Part shown: positions 10,821 through 20,761 of the stretch, one piece after another
How positions within the stretch are numbered: position 1 is the stretch's first letter
Layout: each line of letters starts with the position of its first letter
Origin: Pollenia angustigena
Taxonomy: Eukaryota > Arthropoda > Insecta > Diptera > Polleniidae
Assembly (NCBI GenBank): GCA_930367215.1
Contig: OV884056.1
Location: 251,375,127-251,439,126, forward strand
Direction: 5' to 3'
Length of the DNA: 64,000 nt
The notes under the pieces: model-generated
What the model saw: the letters and a program-made list of their open reading frames with translations, nothing else
Databases searched by the model: none
Told to the model about the DNA's origin: nothing
Translations under genes and position numbers: made by a program

Positions 10821-10945
10821 GTGCTGTTTCCAAGTGACAGGCAATTGATTGTGTAGACAAATTTATATGAAAATCCCTTGGCTTTTTAGTGCTTTTCATA
10901 TAAATTTTTCTACCCAATCAATTGTTTGTCACCTGGAAACAACAC
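10821..10945. repeat. Imperfect fold-back hairpin, arms about 54 bp
   Basis: The left arm (10821-10874) and the right arm (10892-10945) pair over most of their length, including CAATTGATTG, CAAATTTATATGAAAA and GTTTCCAAGTGAC or its complement. The loop is about 17 bases. It could be a palindromic MITE or, less likely, a small-RNA precursor. Confidence 0.7.
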
Positions 10946-11384
10946 ATAAGTTTTTTTTTATTATATATTTTTGATCTGTTTAAACATTTGAGTCCCACAG
11001 TATTCAATCCTCATTTCTTTTTTTTCAAAACGTTTCTCATCAGCTTTCGATCTTATTGAAAACGTCGGCGGCATGAAATAACCCTCCACCCCCGAAATAG
11101 CCCCACCACAAAAATAACTAACTAACCCACCAAAACTAAGGCCTTATTTCATATGCAATAAAACCCCAACTTTTAAAATGAAATAAGCCCCAAACAATAC
11201 CAGGGAATGAAAAATGACATCAAAAAAATTGCAATTTTTACTTTGGGACTATTTTTCATTTACATTCTTATATTGAAAGCTTAAGTTAGCGAAGCCTGGG
11301 TTTGTTATACCATAGAGTAGAAATTCTTTACGCCCGGCAGCAGACCGCTTAGCAGAGAAGCGTTAGTTAGCAAAGCCGGTGATT

Positions 11385-11751
11385 TTTATATACCTAGGGA
11401 AAAGGGAACTAACACCAAAATTATTGCGTGACAGCTCTAAAGTGGTAGGAACCGGTTCTAGTTCTAACACTTTATATGAAGCGGACTTGTCACTTGAACA
11501 TAGCGATGTCGTAAGAGGGAGTTAATTGGCACCTTTGTGCCACTTTGTAACAGGTCACTGAAATTACTGAAACAGACAAATTACATTTTAGGTTAAAAAA
11601 TGCCTGCCGCAGATATTGTCCCGAGTAAACCATGTTTAAATGGTCGATCGCCTTTAAATAATGTAAAAGAACAATAAAGAATCAACCACTACCTACAAAA
11701 AATGTTTTTGTGTCAATTACCTTTCCTCTGTAGTAACTACTTTTTAAGACC
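11385..11751. repeat. Dispersed repeat with GACAGYTCTAAAGTG core, copy 1
   Basis: The sequence from GGAACTAACACC through GTGACAGCTCTAAAGTGGTA, CTTATATGAAGCGGACTTGT and AATTACCTTTCCTCTG aligns with 19010-19325. The adjacent part of copy 2 (GATATGTCTTGTTTTCAC to TTCACTGGTCA) is also found at 13968-14090. The family is therefore present at least twice. No coding frame is visible and the class is unknown. Confidence 0.65.
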
Positions 11752-11759
11752 ATTATCAC

Positions 11760-12541
11760 TAGGGCTTCCAATCGGGATTGGTTTTTCTGCATCCCGGGAT
11801 TCGGGATTAAAGAAAATATTTCGGGATTCCGATTTTGGGATCCCGGGATTTTCGGGATATTTGATATAGATATATTTTTTAAAAAAATTTCGGGATATTT
11901 CGGGTTTTTTTTAATTTTTTTATACCCAATATAAATAAACTTTTTAGACTGTATAAAAACAACTTAATTTTCGAGTTAAAATACACATTTCATGAACGTA
12001 TATTATTTATTTGTAAAAATATAATAAAAACAAACTTCAATTATTAATTGATCAAAATTCCTTAAGACCATGTAATAAAAAACGTAACAAAACAACATAA
12101 AAATCTTATTTTTATCCATATTTTATTATTGTTACAAAAAAAATTACACCATTTCCAATTGTTTTTTTAAATTTTTAAAGTTTTCTCAGGCCGGGTCTTT
12201 GAGATGTGGATTAAGTTTAAGCTTAGCTTAACGTTGTATAAAACTCAGATTTTTCCGGCGAAGTGTAATTTTTTTTATTTTTTTGTCCCTATTATAGTTT
12301 ACAACTCAACTAAGTTGAGTTGAAATTGAACAACTGCTAGTGATGAGTTGTAAATTTTTGATGGTTTTGTTAACTGCACTAACACAGAGTTGTAAACCAT
12401 AATACAAAAACTGCAAAATTTCAACTGAACTAGAGTTGAGTTGTATAAAAGATCAAGAATATAAAAAAATCGGGATCCCGAAAATCCCAGGATTAGAAAT
12501 CAGCAATCCCGAGATTCGGGATTTCCCGATTGGAAGCCCTA
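11760..12541. mobile_element. Non-autonomous hAT-like element, TAGGGCTTCCAATCGGGA ends, 8-bp target duplication
   Basis: The terminal repeats TAGGGCTTCCAATCGGGA are exact inverted repeats at both ends. They are flanked by perfect 8-bp direct repeats, ATTATCAC (11752-11759 and 12542-12549), the hallmark of hAT insertions. Many subterminal CGGGATTT / AAATCCCG motifs surround each end and may be transposase binding sites. There is no transposase; the middle holds a separate palindromic insert at 12287-12437. Confidence 0.9.
12287..12437. repeat. Palindrome-bearing insert (CAACTCAAC-TAA-GTTGAGTTG)
   Basis: An inverted repeat of nine bases around a TAA centre lies at 12302-12322. It is preceded by CCCTATTATAGTTTACAACT and followed by several more GAGTTGTAAA motifs in both orientations. 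A related sequence with the same lead-in and palindrome is found at 39202-39345, which supports a dispersed family. Confidence 0.5.
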
Positions 12542-12989
12542 ATTATCACCAGTTAAGTGAAATGCAGCGAAACCATAAATATGCAATTGCATGTTTTTTC
12601 TTGTGCGACCAATGATGGCAGAAACAATATATTTATCCGATTTAGAGCTTTTTATGAATTTTGGCATCGATTTGTTAGTGCATACTTTACCCTTTGCAGC
12701 ATTTTTTGCATAATTTATTTAAAAGAGCCATTTTGATGCATTTTTAAGTTTTTAGCGCATATTTTGTCTTTTGTAGGCATATTTTGATACATGTTAAATT
12801 TTTAAGATGCCAACAAGAAAGAGCTTTCGCAGCAAATAAAAAAATATTTTGGCTTTTGTGTTTTAAATATTTATCTGTTTACCCAACATGTTGCTTCAGT
12901 TTCGCCTTCTGCATTTAATTTTTACTCGAAAATTGTAAAAAAAGCAGGTCGTCATTAAAGACAAATGTTATTTTAAACTTTAAAATTGT

Positions 12990-13290
12990 ATATTTGACTA
13001 AGCAAAAGTCATCAATAATATACGTTTTTGGCGATGTGTGTAATACATTGAAATTTGGACAAATCTCTTAGTATCCTGATCGACTCAGAATCACTTTTTT
13101 AAGTGATCTAACCATGTCCATCCGTCCGTATTTGCTGGTTCTTTGTCCATGTTAACCTTGTGCGCAAAGTACAAGTTGAAGTCTGGTAGGTGATTTGATC
13201 AAATTAAAAAAGTTAAACATTTCAATTGTACTAAGGACGAAGTGAAAATCGATCTATAATTTCACATATTACCCATTAAAACTTTTTTCC
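12990..13290 (-). repeat. Degenerate copy of the dipteran ACGGACGGACATGG dispersed repeat, reversed
   Basis: The complement reads ACGGACGGATGGACATGG, a TTAGATCACTTAAAAAAG-type stretch, then TGATTCTGAGTCGATCAGGA. This matches the ordered motifs of the fuller copy at 50470-51213. Only the central part is preserved. Confidence 0.6.
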
Positions 13291-13464
13291 AAATTAGACT
13301 CTTTGTGCCCGTAAACCATCTAAATATGTTGTTGTGGTTTAGATTAAAATCGCCCCGAAAATATTTTACTGCAAATTAAATTCTTTTTGAATCAGCTCAC
13401 ATTTTCCCAAAGTTTCCATCTATAAAGCTTTAAAAGATTTACCTTCCTTTAAATGGTAAACATT

Positions 13465-13604
13465 CAGCCTTATTCCGGTTGTCTTTGTCGTAATCGATCA
13501 AGTCGTTTTTTGTAAAAGATTGAAGAACACTGGTTGTGTGTTACTTTAATCTCTTACAAAAAACGACTTGAGCGATAACGACAACGACAACTGGAATAAC
13601 GCTG
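13465..13604. mobile_element. Palindromic MITE, copy 1
   Basis: Arms of about 55 bp (CAGCCTTATTCCGGTTGTCT onward, and its complement ending in CAACTGGAATAACGCTG) surround a loop holding AACACTGGTTGTGTG. A second copy at 23589-23728 is better preserved and has its loop in the opposite orientation. No coding content. Confidence 0.85.
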
Positions 13605-13967
13605 ATTAATAAACAATTTAGCGACCGTCCTTTAAATCCTTTTTAAATAAAAAATCTCATATGGATGTTAATAACCGGCACAAATAACTCTGATATGAAT
13701 CTTAAACTCTTTGCATAACTTTGTTTATGTGAGCCGATTACTACCCATCGTTTCCAAATAGGGTAACATCTCGATTACATTGGATTTTGGGCTTTCCCGA
13801 TTATAATTTTAGGGTTGTTTTTATAACATGGAACTGTTATAAAATTGTTAAATATTTTGTTTTCAAATAAGCAATTTTTGAATTTTTTGGGGCATATTTT
13901 CAAGTTTTTACTGCATATTTAATGCGCATAAAACGCGTTTTTAAAACATATTTCTAGTTTCCCCGGT

Positions 13968-14090
13968 GATATGTCTTGTTTTCACATATCACAATTCGTT
14001 CCTTTTTATTTTAATATTGTGTTCACTGGTCACGGAAAAAGTGCTTTAAGAACAATTGACACAAATTTTCTGCAGGGATCATAGAGGAGA
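13968..14090. repeat. Fragment of the GACAGYTCTAAAGTG repeat family (distal part)
   Basis: GATATGTCTTGTTTTCACAT through TTCACTGGTCACGG and GTGCTTTAAGAACAATTGAC matches 19350-19440. It is separated from its probable partner at 11385-11751 by the hAT element and other sequence. Confidence 0.6.
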
Positions 14091-14419
14091 AAATTGCTAC
14101 GCCCAGCCTAAGGCCCACACATGCAATTTATCCCGCGTTTTTAAAAAAAAAATTTTAAAATTCAAGATTTTTAGAGTTGGAATTTTGAAATTTGGAATTT
14201 TGGAGTTCATGATTTTGAATTTGAAAATAAAAGTTTCGGGCATATAACCCTAACCCAAGTTTATAATATAACTTTCTTTGAAATTTTTTGGAATGGGTAA
14301 ACTTAAAATGCCGAATTCAAAGTCCCGAATTTAAAAATTCCCGATTTCGTGCACATATCTATTCTGTGTGTTAGAAGTAAGAGTATAAGTACAAAATATA
14401 CAGTGCAACTAAATTCGGG

Positions 14420-14788
14420 TCATCGCCGCCAGCCTCAACACTTGCAACGCAAAATGCAAGTACACTAGTAGCTCGGGTTCTCGAAGTATGAGCCCCTAAA
14501 GTTTTTGAATTTGTTGAAAAGGCGTTTGGTATAAGTTAAAAAATATATTAAATTTACTTCTGAGCTTTAAAACAATTTTAGATGTCTGCAGTAGAATTTA
14601 TTGTAGAATTTATGCAGTAGATTTTATTAGCCCTCTAACTCTCATTTTAAGGGGTAATTTTTGACCTTTTTTTCTAGCTCTTACACAAAAGTATACTAAA
14701 ACGGCACTTTTAAGGGTTAAAATGTTCTACGATGCCTCCAGCAGAATTGTATGGCGATTCTTTTCTTAGAATATGTTAACCCTCTAAC
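14420..14788. repeat. Repeat also found at 53680-54030; contains CCCTCTAAC / GGGTTAA boundaries
   Basis: CCAGCCTCAACACTTGCAAC, CCCTAAAGTTTTTGAAT, AAAAGGCGTTTGGT and GTATACTAAAACGGCACTTT align with the copy near 53700-54010. Two related units occur here in tandem. The TTAACCCTCTAAC start and AAGGGTTAA end recall piggyBac-type TTAA-bounded elements, but no piggyBac gene is seen. A hAT element (14789-16676) is inserted at the CCTCTAAC motif. Confidence 0.5.
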
Positions 14789-16676
14789 CAGGGCTGCCAG
14801 ATAAATTTGTGAGAAAATCCTTAGTTTCCTGAGAAAAGATAAAAAAATCGTCTTTATCGTTTCGAAAAATCGGATAACTTAAAATTTAGTTTCTTTAAAC
14901 CATTTTTGTAAGATTTTTATAAAAAAAAAAACAATCAAACAAAAACATAATAACTTCATACCCAGCTAGCATTTTCAATCGTGTAAGAGCTACTGGGAGT
15001 CTGATGAAGAGCGTTTTTGATCGTCGATGACCGCATTTTTTAATAGTATAAGATTCCTCACTCGGGGAAATCTGTAACACGAGTGAGATTCTTCCATAGC
15101 ACAGCGAAAGACGCTTCTTCAATTGTAGTGGGAATCGTTTAAGACAGATAATCTTACTAGAATTTTATGCCAAGAACCGTTAGAGACTCATTTAGATATT
15201 CTCTTACAGATAGTGCTGGGATACTATCGATATTTTGTGCTATCGATATTTATCGATAGTTCAAATTTCACTATCGATATATCGATATTACTATCGACTG
15301 AATGTGTGTACTTGAGTAGGAAAACTTTAACTAGTTTTCAGGCTACAGTTCGTTGTTTTTATCACTTTGTTATAGATGAAAGTTTTTAAAAATTGTGATG
15401 CTGATAAGCACCTTTCCGAAGGAACCAAAGTAACAGGGACTATAAGATATTTTGTTTCAACTTTAGATAATGTTCTAAATTGGATTTGATTCACAACCCA
15501 AAAGGTTATCAATCTAGCAGAGTTTTCCTCTTATGGTCGTTTATTGTTTTATCCTATGCTCGCAATTGCATTTTTATTTTGACATTTCAGTCCCTATGTA
15601 AACATATAAATATTTTGGCATAAAGGCCTTAAGTTATTAGTAAAAAAGCACAGCTAACTGAGCTACCTAAATAAGAGCGGAAGCGTTTTTTGTATGTCAA
15701 AACTTCTCATTGGATACAATTTATACGAAACAAACCATTAGAATGTGAATTAGAAACCACCCGGCTGATAAATCTTATTTAACAGATCGCTATGTCGGTT
15801 TGTTTTACTGAAATTGTATTTAAATAAAATTTTCATGCTTAAAAAAACACTTGCCGCTTTTGTTTAGGTTGTTCAGTAAGCAATCCATACATACCACCTG
15901 TCATTCTTGTTGTTTGTATTCATTGCTGTAATCCTGCGCAAATTAATAATATCAAGTAAAAACTTGCGGCAAAAAACTGTGTGTGTATAGCTGCTGTAAC
16001 ATGTCTTCATAGCTGTATTTTAAATAATAATAATTTCGATATTGATATTTTTCCTATCGATATTTTCGATAGTTTACGACTATCGATAGTACTATCGATA
16101 GTTTCCCAGCACTACTTACAACCCATTAAATGCTTGCCGTATAATTGTTGAAAATATGTTTTTACAGAAGGCCGTAAACGGTTGATTCGATGATGGTTTG
16201 ACGACAGATAAACAAGTGTAAAATTGTCGTTTTTGTTCTCTGAAAGACTTGCATATTACAGCCGTATCTAAACAAAAGCGGCACACGTTTTCTAGTTTTT
16301 GGAAGTTTGCCGCTATTGTGAATTAATAATGGCAATTTAGCGGTTTTTGGTCAATCCAGCGTTTTTTCTCTATTTTTATTTATAATTTGTGGGTTTTATT
16401 AAACAAGAAAGCTATCACTACTGTTCGTGACACAACGTTGACGCTCTTGCTTTGGTATGGCATATCAGCGTAAAAGCTGAGGGAAAGAAAACGTTCCGCC
16501 TTCCAACATTCCAAGATTAAAAAACGAAATTGTCAGGAAATGTAATGTTTTTTTCAGACTTTGGAGACTGAAAAAAAATCGTCACTTTTTAGAAAAAAAT
16601 CAGCAAATCGGCACTTTGCTAATTTCGGAACAAAAATCGTCAAAATAACGATAAATCGTCAAATCTGGCAGCCCTG
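14789..16676. mobile_element. hAT-like element family A (CAGGGCTGCCAGAT ends), copy 1, with a nested hAT
   Basis: The ends CAGGGCTGCCAGAT and its exact complement ATCTGGCAGCCCTG are flanked by perfect 8-bp direct repeats CCTCTAAC (14781-14788 and 16677-16684). Copy 2 at 54802-55888 shares the interior, including ATCGTCTTT, CGAAAAATCGG, GTCGTCAAA-type subterminal motifs and GTATGGCATATCAGCGTAAA. Without the nested 904-bp element and its target duplication this copy is about 976 bp. It has no readable transposase and is non-autonomous. Confidence 0.9.
15211..16114. mobile_element. Nested hAT-like element with TATCGATA-rich ends
   Basis: The ends TAGTGCTGGGATACTATCGA and the complement of GATAGTTTCCCAGCACTA are inverted repeats. 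The flanks are CTTACAGA and CTTACAAC, 6 of 8 bases matching. The uninterrupted family member at 54802-55888 lacks this block, which confirms an insertion. Within 100 bp of each end there are several copies of TATCGATA or ATCGATA. The interior (15320-16020) is non-coding. Confidence 0.82.
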
Positions 16677-16684
16677 CCTCTAAC

Positions 16685-17015
16685 GCTCATTTTAAGGGGT
16701 AATTTTTTAACTTCCACACAAAAATCACAATGATGAAATGCGTCATGGGGTCAAAATCAAAGACACTCGTCACAGTACTGATGTCAAAATACATCAGCGT
16801 TATAACGCCTTTTTTTATCAGTGTATATGTCAAAATAACTGTTTTGTCTTTAGTTGGTGTGGGTTCAGTCAAATTAAGTTTTTATTTGCATTTTTTAGAA
16901 ATATAACTTTTTTAAGAAGAAAAACACAAGAAACTGCTTATTAAAAAAAAGTACAACAGAATTTCTTAAGTTAAGCAGTTTTTAAGTCTTTTTCTAACAT
17001 GAATTTTTTAAATCT
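16685..17015. other. Non-coding flank
   Basis: The sequence continues the CTCATTTTAAGGGGTAATTT repeat past the hAT insertion and then becomes unremarkable AT-rich DNA. The overlapping short frames here look spurious. Confidence 0.4.
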
Positions 17016-17016
17016 T

Positions 17017-17166
17017 TTTTTTTTTTTAAATTTTGTAATTCCCTTTGCTAATCCCCGCGAAGCTTGACGCTTGTCTGCAGGAAAGAAACCAGAGTCTCTG
17101 GCGGGAATCGAACCCGCAACCCCGGGGTTGATAGACTAGCTCACTACTAGCTAGCCTACCGGGGCA
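17017..17166 (-). mobile_element. tRNA-type SINE, fuller copy
   Basis: Read on the minus strand, it starts GTGCCCCGGTAGGCTAGCTA and contains GCGGGTTCGATTCCCGCC, a perfect 5-bp T-arm stem with a canonical box B (GGTTCGATTCC). It then runs through CAGACAAGCGTCAAGCTTCG and ends in an A-rich tail. This is the layout of a tRNA-derived SINE with an internal Pol III promoter. The acceptor stem does not pair well, so it is not a functional tRNA gene. The parent tRNA was not settled. The copy at 6308-6404 lacks the box B portion. Confidence 0.85.
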
Positions 17167-17169
17167 CTC

Positions 17170-18726
17170 GTTATCAGTTATAATACCAGCCGTAATCGTG
17201 TACACGCCTTACGTTTTGAAGAATTATAAGCCAATTTATTTCACCTTCTCTAAAAACTCCTCCGACGTAAGTCCTGAGGATTAAAGCGACCTCTCAGTGT
17301 AACACTTTCAGGGGAATCAGGTGCAGCCAAAACCTGAAACACGGCGGGGTATGAAATTGACAATTTTCCCAGAGATCACGGCTGACTAGAGGAAAAGGAG
17401 ATCTTAAAATTCAGCATGAAAGACTGATTTTCTGCCGTAAAAGGGAAGGTTAGGCCGTTGGCGGAAATCTATAGGTGCTGTTGCCTATCAACAAAAGCTG
17501 CTTTGCAGTGGATGTCAGATAGCTCACAAGAAAGGGATTCTGCCAAATAAACAACTAAAATTAACACATGCGTGGGTTGCAAGAAGTGTCACTCACATAT
17601 AGGGACGTTGGTAGACACATTAAGTCCACCCGTGGGTAAGGTCGTCAAGTTAGTTACTGACGTTAAATTAAGGACACATTAATATTGTAACTTTTTACTT
17701 TTTATTACAAATACGGATATTTTGCTTAAAATGTTTTGAAAAAGAAAATAATCTGCAGTGTTTTTAACAGAGACTCCGAATTATGAAAATATTTAATCTC
17801 ACTGTTTGTATTGAAGGTTTTTTAATTGATTTTAATACTTTTTTTTAATTTGTATTTATTTTATAAAATATGTAGTAATAATTAATTACATCTCCTTATA
17901 AAACACCATGTTAAAAATTCTGCAAAAAAAAATTTTGTAACATAAATTACGTTGCCAGCCTGAAAACATTCATTCAATACATTTTGCGCCTTCACACATA
18001 AAAATAATCAAGAATGAAACGAAAATAGTGCAACATGTATATTTAAGTCTTTAGAGCTGAGACCTGGCTACGAGTGTTGGTGAAAAAAAGTAACTCTTAT
18101 TACTGCTTCTGGGCGCTCTAAAATTATTGCACTGCACAACGAGAATCAGAAGGAGGAAGGTGGATTGTTTTTTTTTCTTATACATCGTCTAGTAAGTTGT
18201 CCAAATGTTATTCATTGTTGCATGTACAATGCCTTTAAGAAGTAATGAAGTAGTTGCAACATTTCATAGAATAACTGCATACATACATACATATATAAGC
18301 ATATATGTACATAAATATGTACAAGGAACTTTATTTGGTTAAAGAAAAAAAATAATTTCGAAACAACGTGAGAGATCTGCAGTTTTAAACGGATTGTCCC
18401 ATTCGTTCCAGATGGATCGAAAAAAAATAAAAAATTTTGAATGACGAATATTTTGTACCGGAAACCAACACGTTACAAGATTTTCATGCGCAGGCAAATT
18501 GTCCCGGAAAAATAATTTTGAGGCTGAGAATCCCATTATAAAATTTTGTTTTAAGTTAAAAGTTTTTGTAAAAAATAAGTTGAACAACACACAAATTGTT
18601 TTCATTTAATCGGGCAATTTAAGAAGTGTTTTTAGAAGCTTATAGTTTAAAAACCTTTAAGCATTGTTTAAAAAAAACGCTTAATTCAAATGTTTTTTAG
18701 TTTTCGATAATAATTCTTAATTTATT
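17170..18726. other. Non-coding; a moderately GC-richer block at 17240-17650
   Basis: The block 17240-17650 is less AT-rich than its surroundings and might be an old element or LTR-type remnant, but I recognise no motif. The rest is AT-rich, with a CATACATACATACATAT microsatellite near 18277-18300. Confidence 0.35.
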
Positions 18727-18970
18727 ACGCAGAAAAAAAATAAAAATCGATTTCAATAAAAAAAATTGTGATATTAAATAAGAAATTAATTAAATTTGCA
18801 CCAGTAAACAAATTAATAGTATCAATTAAACCTTTAATTCACTTGATTAAACGTTTAGCTCACTTAATTAAACATTTAATTTACTTGATTAAATTTTTAA
18901 TTAAACCCGATTTTATTTTTGAATAATGCTTTAATTGGTAAACTATTTTGTAGAATTTTTTCGGTGTAGA
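18727..18970 (-). mobile_element. AT-rich MITE with TTTAATCAAGTGAATTAAAC units, copy 1
   Basis: The ends GCAGAAAAAAAATAAAAATC and TTTTTTCGGTGTAG form a loose inverted pair. The interior has three or four near-repeats of TTAATTCACTTGATTAAACG. It aligns in reverse orientation with 51214-51460 and partly with 62480-62610, including TTTGCACCAGTAAACAAATT. No coding sequence. Confidence 0.7.
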
Positions 18971-19009
18971 TTTTTAGAAAAAAGTTTAATATATCAATTA
19001 CACCAAGAA

Positions 19010-19450
19010 CTACCCTTGAGGAAAGGAACTATCACCGAATTTATCACGTGACAGTTCTAAAGTGATAGGGGCCGGTATAGTTCTAGCACCTTATATGAAG
19101 GGGACTTGTCACTTTAACATGGCGATGTCCTAGGACTGGGCTACTTGGCACCTTTTTGACAGTAACAGGTCACACTTTGTAACAAGTCACTAACATAAAC
19201 TAAATGGACACGTCCCGAATGAACCATATTAATTCGATAGATCTCCTTCATATAAATTAATATAAAATGATAGCACCAGTCCCATGACTAGTTTTATGAC
19301 AATTACCTTTTCTCTGGAGGAACTAGACTTTATTACCTGTACAGCGATATGTCTTGTTTTCACCTATCACAATTTTATTATAATATTTTGTTCACTGGTC
19401 AAAGAATTAGTGCTTTAAGAACAATTGATACGAATTTCCCGCAGGGTATA
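19010..19450. repeat. Dispersed repeat with GACAGYTCTAAAGTG core, copy 2 (most complete)
   Basis: GGAACTATCACCGAATTTAT, CGTGACAGTTCTAAAGTGAT, CTTATATGAAGGGGACTTGT, CAATTACCTTTTCTCTGG and GATATGTCTTGTTTTCACCT run in the same order as the pieces at 11385-11751 and 13968-14090. There is no reading frame. Confidence 0.65.
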
Positions 19451-19504
19451 GAGAGCTAAAGAGCGATTAGTACGAGCCTGGAACGAAATTGTACTTTGAA
19501 ACAA

Positions 19505-19709
19505 TCGGCAATGTTGTAGAAATCGAAATGAAGTGGATTTGAAAACGAACGAGATTTGATTGATATCAACAAAATGACTATAGTAATTTCTTTTTTTTTA
19601 AGAGTTGTTCTTGTAAAGATAATCTGTACTCAAAGTTCTTTACAGGCTCGTTTTCAAAAATTTGCTGGATTTTCAATCCACTTCATTTCGATTTACAGAA
19701 CATGCCCGA
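19505..19709. mobile_element. MITE with about 40-bp inverted ends
   Basis: The left end TCGGCAATGTTGTAGAAATC then GAAATGAAGTGGATTTGAAA pairs with the complement of the right end, TCGGGCATGTTCTGTAAATC then GAAATGAAGTGGATTGAAAA. Length is about 205 bp with no coding content. Confidence 0.7.
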
Positions 19710-19719
19710 ATATTTGATT

Positions 19720-20288
19720 CTTAAGATTCAAAACCTGTAGGAGGTGTTTTTTAGAAGCTTTCTTGACTCGCAAATTTTATGGAATTATGAAACTCCCTTT
19801 CAGCACATTTAACAGGAGAGATAAAAAGCTTTTTATGTATCATATTTGCAGCTTGAGAGGAAAACCAAAAATATAATAGAGGGCTTAAAGCACAAGGGCT
19901 TCAAGTGACTTATATTAAATAATGAGACAAAAGCAATTGTTTCGCTTGTGCTCCAAGCGAAGCAGGTATTTTAATGTCAAGTGCTTGAATTGTTCACCAT
20001 ATCTAGCGTCCGGATGAGAACCCTACATTCACCTCTTGTGCTCTGAACAACTTCTCCGAACTTCACCTATAATTCCATATGTAAACTCAATTTTAGAAAA
20101 AGGCAATTAAGCCCCTTGTGCTTTGAGCCCCTCAGTTGGATTTTCACACTTCAAGACTCAAATTGAAGAAAATGTACATACATGCTAGTCGACGAGGCGT
20201 ATCTTTCTCTACGACGCGGCATCAAAATCTCAATTAATTTAAACAGTGGATTTAGCAGATTTGCATATTAAGACGAAGATAAAATATT
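19720..20288. other. Non-coding stretch
   Basis: Nothing recognised. Confidence 0.4.
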
Positions 20289-20760
20289 TAAAATAATTTC
20301 TAGCATATGACTGCGCCTTATGAACGCCTTCGGTCTAATTTCGTCAATAATGCATTAAGACAATTTGGTCAAAGTTTAGCTCAACAAAGTGATGGCTACC
20401 CGCGCTGTATGGCATGTCCCCACCAAACGATTTGCAATTACTCTACGAAGCATTTGCTGGTAGGGTTCGCCATTTACGGTAATGTTGGCATCGTTTTCGG
20501 ATTTAAAGATCGTTTAAGATGATTTAACGACAAAAATCTGGTTCAAGTTCCAGTTGACTTAAAGCCCATTCATCAAACACACGACGCAACTGATGGTCTG
20601 CTGGCTTTAATTCTTGCACCAGTTGGATCTTTTATGGGTGTAGGCCAAGATCTTTACAAAATTTAAAATTGTTCAAGTAGAAAACGGGCAGAGACAGAGT
20701 TGAAGAGAACGTCGTCGGATCGATAAACTCGAGTCTAATATCACACTCAGGGTACAGGCT
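20289..20760 (-). pseudogene. Third DD41D transposase relic
   Basis: On the minus strand, with several frameshifts, it reads SIRRRSLQLCLCP, then KDLGLHP*KIQLVQELKPAD, HQLRRVFDEWALSQLELEPD, NDANITVNGEPYQQMLRRVI and GTCHTARVAITLL. This is the order of the HTH, linker and catalytic core of the family seen at 137-837. The FSDEAHF block is missing and the third Asp region is not readable. No TIRs were identified. Confidence 0.7.
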
Positions 20761-20761
20761 A

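Noticed and set aside
17098..17166. A possible true tRNA gene on the minus strand
   Set aside because: Box B and the T arm are good, but the acceptor stem does not pair, and the sequence continues into a SINE body with an A tail; a second copy exists at 6308.
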